Of a DNA stretch of 36,455 nt, positions 9,246-16,691 are shown piece after piece. Each line of letters begins with the position of its first letter. Position 1 is the stretch's first letter. The DNA is from Planctomycetaceae bacterium (lineage in GTDB: Bacteria; Planctomycetota; Planctomycetia; Planctomycetales; Planctomycetaceae): positions 1 to 36,455 of the forward strand of contig OMIV01000257.1 in the NCBI GenBank assembly GCA_900299185.1, in the 5' to 3' direction. Below the pieces are notes generated by a model that did not search any database, was not told where the DNA came from, and saw only the letters and a program-made list of their open reading frames with translations. A program made the translations under genes and the position numbers.

Positions 9246-10289
9246 ATGGCCCCGTTTCGCGTCGTCGTCGTGGATGATTCGGCCCTTTTTCGGGCGATGT
9301 TGCGCAATCTGTTGACGGACATTCCGAATTGCGAGATCGTCGCTAGTGTGGCAGATGGAACCACGGCGATCGAGAAGATCACCGAGCTTCGTCCTGATCT
9401 CGTGACACTCGATGTCGAAATGCCAAGCATCAGCGGAATCGGCGTCCTGCGCGAGCTGAAACGAAGGTGTGTCAGTACCAAAGTTGTCATGATCAGCCGG
9501 TTTACCTCGGCTGGTGCACAGGTCACGACAGACGCGCTCATTGAGGGGGCATTCGACTTTATCCTGAAACCCTCCGGCAGCAATCTCCTCGAGAACAAAG
9601 CCTTTCTTCGCGCAGCACTGGAAGAGAGAATATCTGTGTTACGCGAGAACACATACACAGATGCCTCCGCGTCGACTGATCAAGTGACGACTACACCAAA
9701 ACCGGCCGTGGGATTGAAAGCGGTCGTGATTGGCTGCTCCACAGGTGGCCCTGACGCCTTGGCGCGTATTATTCCCGAACTTTCCGCCGACTTTCCGGTC
9801 CCGGTCTTCGTCGTTCAGCACATGCCCGCGGGATTCACAGCCTCGTTGGCAGCGCGGCTGAATCAGGCGAGCGAACTTGAAGTCCTCGAAGCCACTGACG
9901 GAATGAGAGCTTCTCCAGGCCGGGTCATCTTAGCACGTGGTGATCGACACCTCGGACTGCAGCATCACGCTCGCGATGGTGTAATTGCAAAACTGTCCGA
10001 CGCGCCTCACGAACACCGGTGCCGCCCTGCCGTAGATTACACTCTGCGCTCCGCCGTGGAACTATTTGATGCCCAACTGCTGGCGGTCATCCTGACCGGT
10101 ATGGGGTGCGACGGAACTGCCGGCTGCGAACTTGTCCACCAACGCGGCGGTTGTGTCCTCGCGCAGCATGAATTGGGTTGCGCAGTCTACGGCATGCCAA
10201 GGTCGGTCATTCGATCAGGCGTCGCCGACCAAATCGTCGAGTTGCCGCAAATCGCCAATGTGATCCAGCGCCAACTTGCTCGACGTTAG
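9246..10289 (+). CDS. cheB: Receptor methylesterase / response regulator CheB
   Basis: Removes methyl groups from receptor glutamates and can deamidate glutamines; activated by CheA phosphorylation. The 347-residue product has an N-terminal receiver with D10/D11, phosphoacceptor D56 (VTLDVEMPSISG) and K108 (FILKPSG). After a linker comes the methylesterase domain with the catalytic triad S165 (GCSTGGP), H192 (VVQHMPAGF) and D289 (LTGMGCDGTAG), almost exactly the E. coli CheB spacing. ATG 9246 starts one base after the cheY stop and gives the expected MAPFRVVVVDDS N-terminus; longer in-frame extension into cheY is rejected. It is the last gene of the cluster, and no clear terminator follows within 100 bp. 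Confidence 0.95.
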   Translation: MAPFRVVVVDDSALFRAMLRNLLTDIPNCEIVASVADGTTAIEKITELRPDLVTLDVEMPSISGIGVLRELKRRCVSTKVVMISRFTSAGAQVTTDALIEGAFDFILKPSGSNLLENKAFLRAALEERISVLRENTYTDASASTDQVTTTPKPAVGLKAVVIGCSTGGPDALARIIPELSADFPVPVFVVQHMPAGFTASLAARLNQASELEVLEATDGMRASPGRVILARGDRHLGLQHHARDGVIAKLSDAPHEHRCRPAVDYTLRSAVELFDAQLLAVILTGMGCDGTAGCELVHQRGGCVLAQHELGCAVYGMPRSVIRSGVADQIVELPQIANVIQRQLARR

Positions 10290-11163
10290 GCAATCTGACG
10301 GGCCAAATCCTGACGGGTTACGGAGGCCAACAAGGCGAAGAGCGGATGCGAAATGCGGCCCATTGTGGTACAGTGGTTCGACGGTTGAATTCGCTGAAAA
10401 TCAGCGGGAATCAGAGTTTTCTTACCCCGCTGGAAAGTTGACCAAAGTACCCGGGTTCGGCCCTTCTGCCGACCGCTATGACGCCCTCAGAAAAGGGCTG
10501 TCCCAGACTCGTCCGCTGCTGACGGCGCGACCCTCAAATCTTCTCTAGGTCCGCGCCGATTCTGGCCAACCGTCCGGTCCCTTGACGGGCTATTAACCCG
10601 TTGATCGCGAGTTCGAAGAGGGTCCCTTTCGTTGGACCACCCCTACCGCCCTGCCGGGTACGTGGAAAACGCGAACTCACTGCGCTAAAACAGTTTGCGT
10701 CAAATCGATGACCCCGAAAAAGGCGCGCATTGTTTCGAACAGGGTCCCTTCCGGGGAGGTTTTGATCAGACGAATCTGGATTTCACGAACAGTCAGAAGT
10801 TCCCCCGGTTTCGCAGGCGTGCGGTTTAGTGAATCACAACAATCGTGCGATTGGTTCGAATGAGGTACCCGCAGAAGTTCGCTGGAAGGGACCCGCTCCC
10901 TTTGTTCGAGAAACTCGTGCAATTACTTGAACGACGTACGGCATGGTAGGAGGAAGTCGCAGGCTACCACAAACTGACCGGATACCACCCCCTGTGAAAA
11001 AATGCGTGACGCGAAGGCATGGTTTGGGAAAAGTGACTTTTGAATTTGGACCCGCCCGCCGGTGACAAAAACCACTTTCAAATCAAAAGTTCGTACGCGG
11101 CGGCGAATCGGTTTGGAATAAGAGGTGTCTCGGGCCTGACCCCACCCTCCCGGTCCGATTCGT
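10290..11163. other. Gene-poor interval between the chemotaxis cluster and the accessory region
   Basis: No convincing gene is seen. Short open frames on both strands (for example 10276-10548 + and 10677-10922 -) show no recognisable domain. The interval contains three copies of GGGTCCCTT, at 10620-10628 and 10742-10750 on + and at 10886-10894 on -. The two + copies share a TTCGAA upstream half. It may be decayed sequence or hold an unrecognised RNA; neither can be supported from sequence alone. Confidence 0.5.
10620..10894. repeat. Three short GGGTCCCTT repeats
   Basis: GGGTCCCTT occurs at 10620-10628 and 10742-10750 (+), and inverted at 10886-10894. The first two are preceded by TTCGAAGA and TTCGAACA; the inverted copy is followed, in its own sense, by CCAG. 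The clustering in about 275 bp looks more than random but the units are short. Confidence 0.4.
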
Positions 11164-11415
11164 CTATTTCGTTTCATTCGTCACCGATGCGGATTGAATA
11201 GCTTGGTCCACGATGGCCTGCCGAGCGTCACGAACGAGCATCGGCCAGACTTCGAGCAGTTGAGCCAATCCGGGATCGAGTGCATACAGGCGTGCATACA
11301 AATCATCGTCCTGAGTGGTTTTCGCCTTAGCTTTCGGCGAATTGTCGAATCCCTCATCGCCCAATCCAAACGGCTGCGTGTTCCAACACGCAGCCGTTTT
11401 TTTATGCGCGGACAT
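11164..11415 (-). CDS. Small hypothetical protein, possibly a recombinase-type C-terminal remnant
   Basis: An 83-residue open frame without a recognised domain. Its C-terminal half, LYALDPGLAQLLEVWPML then a helical Ala/Ile-rich end, resembles a short tail (DPxLAxLxxxWPxL) that I recall at the ends of many planctomycete integrases and small hypotheticals; this is recollection, not a search result. The N-terminal 15 or so codons lie inside the perfect hairpin at 11368-11399, so the real start, if any, is probably a later codon such as the TTG at about 11358. It may be a gene remnant. Confidence 0.35.
   Translation of the reverse strand: MSAHKKTAACWNTQPFGLGDEGFDNSPKAKAKTTQDDDLYARLYALDPGLAQLLEVWPMLVRDARQAIVDQAIQSASVTNETK
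11368..11403 (+). terminator. Strong intrinsic-terminator-like hairpin
   Basis: A perfect 13-bp inverted repeat (11368-11380 and 11387-11399; core CGGCTGCGTG) with loop TTCCAA, and a run of seven T at 11397-11403 at the foot of the stem on the + strand. On the minus strand the matching side has only three T, so it should work mainly for + transcripts. No clear + gene ends just before it; cheB ends about 1.1 kb upstream. Confidence 0.75.
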
Positions 11416-11694
11416 TACGTGAAGCGAGTCAGGTCATGTTTGAACGAGAGTTGATGACGTCGTAATTGCAGGTGTTGACAAGTTGGGGCGCAACTTTGTG
11501 CAAGAACTGGATCGCGGCGTGTAGGCTTCTCCTAAGTCCGTGGCGATCTGCGCGGCAGCCGCGCGGGATTCTGGTTGGGTATGTGAGGAACTCGGTCGGC
11601 TGGCGACCCGATGCTGGTTGTGGAATCTCGGCGGCACATCTTGAGAACTGTTGGGCTGTGACAACGACGGCTCTCGTAATGGCGGGTCAAAACG

Positions 11695-13914
11695 ATGGCG
11701 AAGCAAGCGGCGGCGGTGAGGTTGTTGGCAGGGACCAACAACCAGTCGGGAGATCTCTTCACGCGACTGTGTGGCGATCTGTTCTTTGCTCTGGGCTATG
11801 ACGACTTGCGGTATGACGTCGCGAACTCCGGCCGCGAGCTGGATCTGCAAGGTAAGCACCGGCTCGAACCGCGACGCGTCATTGCTGAGTGCAAGGCTCA
11901 GAAAGAGAAGAGTGGCGGCGACGCATTGAACAAGTTCTTCGGCTCGGTGAGCCGGGAACGGGATCGCGATAAGTCCTCAGCGGTGACGGCGTACTTCGTC
12001 TCTCTGAGTGGCTTCACCGAGACCGCGCGGACTCAAGAGGCGGAGACGAGTGATGGTCAGCGGCTGGTCTTGTTGGATGGGCGGCAGGTGGTTGATGAGC
12101 TGATTCGCATTCGAGTGATTGTCGATCGAGCGAAGGCACTGGAGCGAGCGGGGCGTTGTGCTCAGGCGGCGGGGCTCTCGGAGGCGGTCGCGACGCCGGA
12201 TGATGTCGAACTGCTCGGGCATGAACTGGGCTATGTCTGGGTCGTGTATTATTCGCTTCACAAGCAGAGGACTCACTTTGCCTTGATCCATGCGGACGGC
12301 AACGCACTGGGAGCGAGTGTCGCTCAGACCGTGATTGCTGCTGATCAACTCAAACGTGGGAAGTTGGACCAACTGCAATATCTGCCGCCGCCACCGACGG
12401 CGGCTGATCGGGTTCAGCAGAAGCAGGCTGCCGAGCAGCAGTATCGCCGCTGGGTTGTGACCGAGTTCGGAGACATTCAACTCGACGGTTTGCCGGCGGA
12501 TGCGGATCTGGCGGCGTTGCGGATTCGACTTGAACGTCTCTTCGTGCCACTGCGGTTGTCACGCACTTGGACGGAGCAGGCAGAAGACGGTCCAAAGCAA
12601 CGCGAATGGACCGGACCAGTCGGAAAGTTCCTTACCGAGCATTCGAGGTTTGCGTTGTTGGCCAAACCCGGAGGCGGCAAATCCACGTTGCTGAAGCGGT
12701 TGGCAGTGGCCTATGCCGAGGCTGACGCTGGGCGGCTGAATGAGTCGAACGACGGCTTGCCGCCGCGTGATTGGTTGCCGCTGTTGGTGCGATGTCGCGA
12801 GCTGAAAGAGCGGGCTGAGCGTCCCATTCGCGAATTGGTCGAAGGTCTGCCAAAGCACGCGGGCTTAAGCGACTTCGAACTCGGCTTGTTCGACGAGACG
12901 CTCGACGAGGCGCTCCGTGCCGGGAAGGTCCTGCTGCTGGTGGATGGGCTTGATGAGATTTCGAACGAAGGCGCGTTGAAGTCGTTCGTCAACAACCTGC
13001 GGACCTTCTTAGCGATGTTCCCGCAAGTGGCCTTTGTCGTGACGTCGCGTGAGGCAGGCTATCGGCATGTGGCCGGAGTGGTCGCCAGCATCTGTGCGCA
13101 GACGACACTAGCCCCGTTCAACAAGAACGATGTGCGGCGTTTGTGTGAAGCGTGGCATGTGCAAGTCGTCAAAGACACGGAGACCGTACGACGCGAGTCT
13201 CAGGAGTTGGCCACCAAGATATGGGAAAACGAGCGGATCCGAGCGTTGGCCGAGAATCCCTTGATGCTCACGACCTTGTTGGTGGTGCGACGCACGATCA
13301 ACGACCTGCCGACGAAGCGCGTCGAGCTGTATCGCGAGACGGTCAAAGTCTTCATCCGCACGTGGAACACGCAGGGGTTCGAGCCGATGGATTTGGAGGA
13401 TACTCAGGCTCAGCTCTCGTATGTCGCGTGCGCGATGCTGCAAGACGGCGTGCAGCAGATCGGTCGGCGGCGGCTGTTGGAGTTGCTCAAAGCGGCGCGT
13501 CGGGAACTGGATTCGGAGTTGGGTTTCACGAAGATCAGCCCCGACGACTTCATCGACCGCGTCGAGCACCGCAGCAGCTTGCTGATGCAGACGGGCCATG
13601 AGGTGCTCGAAGACAGGTTGCAACCGGTGTATGAATTTCGACACCTCACGTTTCAGGAGTACCTCGCCGCGCGCGGCTTCGTCGCAGAGCAATACCCCGG
13701 TCGCGCGGCAGAGCAGCCCCTCGTGGAACTCTTCGCGCCGCATTTCGAGGACGACCGTTGGAAAGAGGTCATCCCCTTGGCCGCCGTACTGGCGGGTCGG
13801 AAAGCGGAGCCACTGATTCGGCGTCTCACCGAGATTTGTGAAGGACGGGAATTGAAAAAAGGCTACCCGTCCTATGAAGACGTCACAGCACCGCCCGTTG
13901 TCATCCTTCGGTAA
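11695..13914 (+). CDS. NACHT/STAND ATPase with N-terminal restriction-endonuclease-like domain (defence candidate, stop-interrupted)
   Basis: A 739-residue NLR-like protein. Residues about 15-135 resemble an Mrr-type PD-(D/E)xK nuclease: D50 in GRELDLQG, then E65-C-K67 in VIAECKAQ. Residues about 310-480 are the NACHT ATPase with Walker A (KPGGGKST, around K329), Walker B (VLLLVDGLDEI, D417/D420/E421) and the sensor segment VVTSREAGY. The NPLMLTTLLVV and YEFRHLTFQEYLAARGF motifs typical of bacterial NACHT proteins follow. Bacterial NACHT proteins with nuclease effectors are known anti-phage systems that oligomerise when a C-terminal sensor is triggered; that role here is inferred. The frame ends at TAA 13912-13914, but the same frame continues as coding-like sequence to 14985. 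The sensor has therefore probably been cut off by a nonsense codon. No close neighbour of recognised defence function is seen. Confidence 0.85.
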   Translation: MAKQAAAVRLLAGTNNQSGDLFTRLCGDLFFALGYDDLRYDVANSGRELDLQGKHRLEPRRVIAECKAQKEKSGGDALNKFFGSVSRERDRDKSSAVTAYFVSLSGFTETARTQEAETSDGQRLVLLDGRQVVDELIRIRVIVDRAKALERAGRCAQAAGLSEAVATPDDVELLGHELGYVWVVYYSLHKQRTHFALIHADGNALGASVAQTVIAADQLKRGKLDQLQYLPPPPTAADRVQQKQAAEQQYRRWVVTEFGDIQLDGLPADADLAALRIRLERLFVPLRLSRTWTEQAEDGPKQREWTGPVGKFLTEHSRFALLAKPGGGKSTLLKRLAVAYAEADAGRLNESNDGLPPRDWLPLLVRCRELKERAERPIRELVEGLPKHAGLSDFELGLFDETLDEALRAGKVLLLVDGLDEISNEGALKSFVNNLRTFLAMFPQVAFVVTSREAGYRHVAGVVASICAQTTLAPFNKNDVRRLCEAWHVQVVKDTETVRRESQELATKIWENERIRALAENPLMLTTLLVVRRTINDLPTKRVELYRETVKVFIRTWNTQGFEPMDLEDTQAQLSYVACAMLQDGVQQIGRRRLLELLKAARRELDSELGFTKISPDDFIDRVEHRSSLLMQTGHEVLEDRLQPVYEFRHLTFQEYLAARGFVAEQYPGRAAEQPLVELFAPHFEDDRWKEVIPLAAVLAGRKAEPLIRRLTEICEGRELKKGYPSYEDVTAPPVVILR

Positions 13915-13929
13915 TGTCTGCTGGACGAA

Positions 13930-14985
13930 GTGCAGGCGTTCCCAGCAACGCTGCGAGTTGCCCTGCGCCAGATGGGGCGTCTCGGCGATGAAGAGTCTCT
14001 CGAAGGCTCCATTCTCGGACTGTGGAAGGGCCGGTTTGGCAGGCTGTTTCAAGTGGAGTTGGGGTCCGCATTTCTAGGACGCCGAGAGGTCCTGTCGACG
14101 GTCTCCAGTGGTCAGCCAACTTTAGAATTGAGAGGTAGCATGGACGTGAGCGTCTATGCTACTTCCACCCATCAAAGTCAGAGTTGGGGTACCACTAGCG
14201 AGGCGGCTCAGACGACAGACTGCCCCGAAGTCACGCTCCCGCCAACTCTCGTTCTCGAAAGCGGATGGGACCAGTACGCATTCGCCTTCAACGACCTTGC
14301 GCTGGCGATGGCATTTGATGGGGCAGAGGTCGAATGGTCTGAGCGAATTCACCAAATACTGCGCGAGTGGCTCGCCTCCGGTGATCGCGTCGCACAAGCC
14401 CGAGCTGCATTCGTTTGCATGGAACTCGCTTACGCTGCCCAGAATCACGACAGCGGGCTGTCAGCAGAATTACATAGAGCGTTTCTCGAATTGCGAGACG
14501 GCGGGACCGAGTTGGCTGCAAACGTGTCTCTGATTGGGCTGCTCAAGAGTGGCGATCCACCATTACAGCTTGCAGCGGCTTGGGCTTTGCATTGGATGGG
14601 ACACAGCCGCCTTCCGCAACAGCCGGCGGCCTCGGATGTGTTGCTGGTCTTGCAGGGGCTTTGGAGATTTGGAGAAGCACGCCTGCTGCGTCGGTTCTCG
14701 GCATGGGCCTTTTCGAATCAACCACTTTTGTCGCGCGATGCCATTCCGATAGACGCTTGGGGCGACTGCGACCAGTGGTTCGAAACAGAGGCAGCGGCGG
14801 ACTCCAGCAACTCAGATATTTATGAGACTGCTCGCACGGTGTTGGCGTGGTATCGACGGCGGCCGTGGAGCGATGCCGAGTTGGTCGACCGCATTCGAAA
14901 GCAAGTTCGGTTCGGTCGACCAGATCCCACTCAACAGGAGTTGCTGCAAGCACTCGGAGCGGCGGAGTCGAAGCCGGATGAGTGA
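13930..14985 (+). CDS. Probable C-terminal sensor part of the NACHT protein, separated by an in-frame stop
   Basis: A 351-residue open frame in the same frame as the NACHT gene, divided from it only by TAA 13912-13914. Reading through would give ...PPVVILR-stop-CLLDEVQAFPATLRVALRQM..., a smooth helical continuation; a single C-to-T change of CAA would explain the stop. The GTG at 13930 has no clear ribosome binding site. The sequence has no enzyme motif. Its second half, with many Leu/Ala/Trp helices (AQARAAFVCMELAYAAQN, PPLQLAAAWALHWMGHS), could be HEAT-like repeats, which are common ligand-sensing regions in STAND proteins. It may be a separately translated subunit, a dead fragment, or part of one protein if the stop is an assembly error. 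Confidence 0.6.
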   Translation: MQAFPATLRVALRQMGRLGDEESLEGSILGLWKGRFGRLFQVELGSAFLGRREVLSTVSSGQPTLELRGSMDVSVYATSTHQSQSWGTTSEAAQTTDCPEVTLPPTLVLESGWDQYAFAFNDLALAMAFDGAEVEWSERIHQILREWLASGDRVAQARAAFVCMELAYAAQNHDSGLSAELHRAFLELRDGGTELAANVSLIGLLKSGDPPLQLAAAWALHWMGHSRLPQQPAASDVLLVLQGLWRFGEARLLRRFSAWAFSNQPLLSRDAIPIDAWGDCDQWFETEAAADSSNSDIYETARTVLAWYRRRPWSDAELVDRIRKQVRFGRPDPTQQELLQALGAAESKPDE

Positions 14986-15071
14986 GGTTCGGGGGAGTGT
15001 CGTTCGACCGATGGAACTCTCGCTCTTCGGGAACTGTTTGATTTGGCCTGAGGTATTGTGTTGAGCATGTC

Positions 15072-15143
15072 TTATCCGTGGGCACTCAATCCGTGGGGGC
15101 AGTTAGAGCGAGGGTGCTCCACGGATTGAGTGCCCACAGATAA
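15072..15143. repeat. Long inverted repeat (25-bp arms, 22-bp spacer)
   Basis: Arms at 15072-15096 and 15119-15143 are reverse complements except for one C/A mismatch (15077/15138). The perfect inner 19 bp begins GTGGGCACTCAATCC. It would fold into a long hairpin in RNA or a cruciform in DNA. There is no T run, so it is not a simple terminator. It may be a REP-like or miniature mobile element. Confidence 0.85.
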
Positions 15144-15232
15144 TCGCGTTCCGCTCGACAGATGGGGCTCTCACGGAAAAGCCACTCGGACTCAGTCAGG
15201 AACTCAGCAACGCCGTCCCCAGCCAACCGAGT

Positions 15233-15466
15233 ATGGTCACTCCGGTGATCTCGACGGACAGCTATGCAATCAGCCGCCGGCAACAGCTTGCGGCGGATGG
15301 CTCGAACTTCTTCGTGGTGCCCGACAGCCGCACGCTCACCGCATGGCTGCTCTTGCCTCAGGTTGCGGAAGTGGTACCGCGGTTGATGGCGTTACAAGTG
15401 CACGTGGCTCAGATCTCGCCCTACCAACCAGCAGGCTGTGAACTCACGGCGCAGTATTCTGAATGA
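15233..15466 (+). CDS. Hypothetical small protein (weak)
   Basis: A 77-residue open frame, starting MVTPVISTDSYAISRRQQ and containing a hydrophobic stretch TAWLLLPQVAEVVPRLMAL. The frame stays open upstream without a better start. No family is recognised. It lies about 90 bp after the long inverted repeat and could be a remnant or chance. Confidence 0.25.
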   Translation: MVTPVISTDSYAISRRQQLAADGSNFFVVPDSRTLTAWLLLPQVAEVVPRLMALQVHVAQISPYQPAGCELTAQYSE

Positions 15467-16011
15467 CTCAGCCGGAACTTATTTGTAACGAACCTTCCAC
15501 CTGAGACGTATGCGTAGAGGGCGGTCGCGGTGGCGACGACCGACGAGATCGAACTTCGGCCGCCTAATGCCATGCAAACGCGCGCAACATTTCCGGTCAA
15601 GATCGTCGCTCGGCTGAAGTTTGAAGCAGGCGATAAATCGTTTGTGAGCATCATGAATCATCGAGATGTGTTTCGCCGTCGCTCGGGATCGAGTCACTCG
15701 ATCAACAACCCGAACAAACCGAGCAGCAGAAGGAACATCGAATTGCGATGAGTCATGTCTGCTGCGTCTCTAGGCGATGGTTGCAAGCAAAACGGTTGCG
15801 TTCTGAAAGCAATGTCTCGGATGTTGACTCAGAGCTGGGCTACGAATCCCCATTTGTCGATGACTATCGAAGTGCAACAATTCTGACAGGATGCAGGTCT
15901 AACATCCGAGTGATTCCGTTCGTCAGTGAGCTAAGCCGGTGAGAACTCGTCTGTCGCTAAATAACACCGAACGACAATGCCAATGCGGCATCCGATGTGA
16001 ATCAGGATCAT

Positions 16012-16398
16012 TCAATCGGCGCAAAGCCTCGCGACAACTGACACGTTTGCCGCGGGGAATTTTGGCGCGAGTTCACGCAATTCCTTCTTCGTCACCCATC
16101 GAAAGCCATTGAGCGCCTCGCAATCAGTTGAAGTGACTCGGCACAACCAGAAGTGCAAATCGACGGAAGCATGCGGGTAGTCGAAAGGCACTCTCTCAAG
16201 GAGTGAAATCGGCTCAACAGAAAGCCCGGTCTCTTCGAGGCATTCGCGAACGGCACAGTCAGCGGGAGATTCATCAGGCTCGCATTTCCCACCGGGAAAC
16301 TCTGCAGCACCGGCAAGTGCCTGCCCTGCGGACCGCGTTCCGACTAAGTACTTCTGATTACACTCAACAATCGCGATTCCAATTTGTTTGCGCAGCAT
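16012..16398 (-). CDS. MutT-like Nudix hydrolase
   Basis: A Nudix pyrophosphohydrolase of 128 residues, close to classical MutT (about 129), which cleaves oxidised nucleotides such as 8-oxo-dGTP. The Nudix box is a full match to G-x5-E-x7-REUxEExGU: GKCEPDE, seven residues, then RECLEETGL. The N-terminus MLRKQIGIAIVECNQKYLVG and the EFPGGK segment are MutT-like. The start at 16398 is preferred because AGGA (16404-16407) sits 5 nt upstream and the length fits the family. The frame is open to an ATG at 16545, which would add 49 residues of unknown character. Substrate is not decidable from sequence. It is divergent from the next gene, so 16399-16691 should contain both promoters. Confidence 0.87.
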   Translation of the reverse strand: MLRKQIGIAIVECNQKYLVGTRSAGQALAGAAEFPGGKCEPDESPADCAVRECLEETGLSVEPISLLERVPFDYPHASVDLHFWLCRVTSTDCEALNGFRWVTKKELRELAPKFPAANVSVVARLCAD

Positions 16399-16403
16399 TT
16401 CAA

Positions 16404-16407
16404 TCCT
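16404..16407 (-). promoter_or_regulatory. Ribosome binding site deciding the Nudix start
   Basis: AGGA on the minus strand, 5 nt before the ATG at 16398. It supports the shorter, MutT-length product over the start at 16545. Confidence 0.55.
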
Positions 16408-16691
16408 GTCTTGAGCGATCAAAGTTCGATGACACGATTTGAGGATCTCACTGTCAAATTCCAGATTCTCAAGTCGCCAACTGCGAAAGGCACCAGCAGC
16501 CTTCGTGACATGAGGTTGCTTCGCGACTGGTATCCTTAACTTCAAAAACTACCGACCGTGGGGAGCGAACGATCGCTCTGCATACTGACAACTTCGAGCT
16601 GCTGTCGCGTGGGTCGGCGGTTACTCTCTTGCCGCGTATCTGCGTTGATTGAAGAGTCGTGCTCTCGCCCTTGCTCGCTGAGGACTGCTTT

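Larger units (their letters stand above)
14986..16011. other. Gene-poor accessory interval
   Basis: About 1 kb between the NACHT region and the Nudix gene. It holds a 25-bp inverted repeat near 15.1 kb and several short open frames with no recognisable domain. These include 15421-15654 on the minus strand (77 codons) and 15748-15942 on the plus strand (64 codons); neither has a supporting start signal. Nothing else is identifiable. Confidence 0.5.

Noticed and set aside
13108-14052. 314-codon minus-strand open frame
   Set aside because: It is antisense to the NACHT gene, which has clear motifs; no family resemblance in the minus frame.
11695-16011. CRISPR array or restriction-modification operon near the NACHT gene
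   Set aside because: No regularly spaced repeats and no methyltransferase or cas gene motifs were found; the nuclease-like domain is fused to the NACHT.
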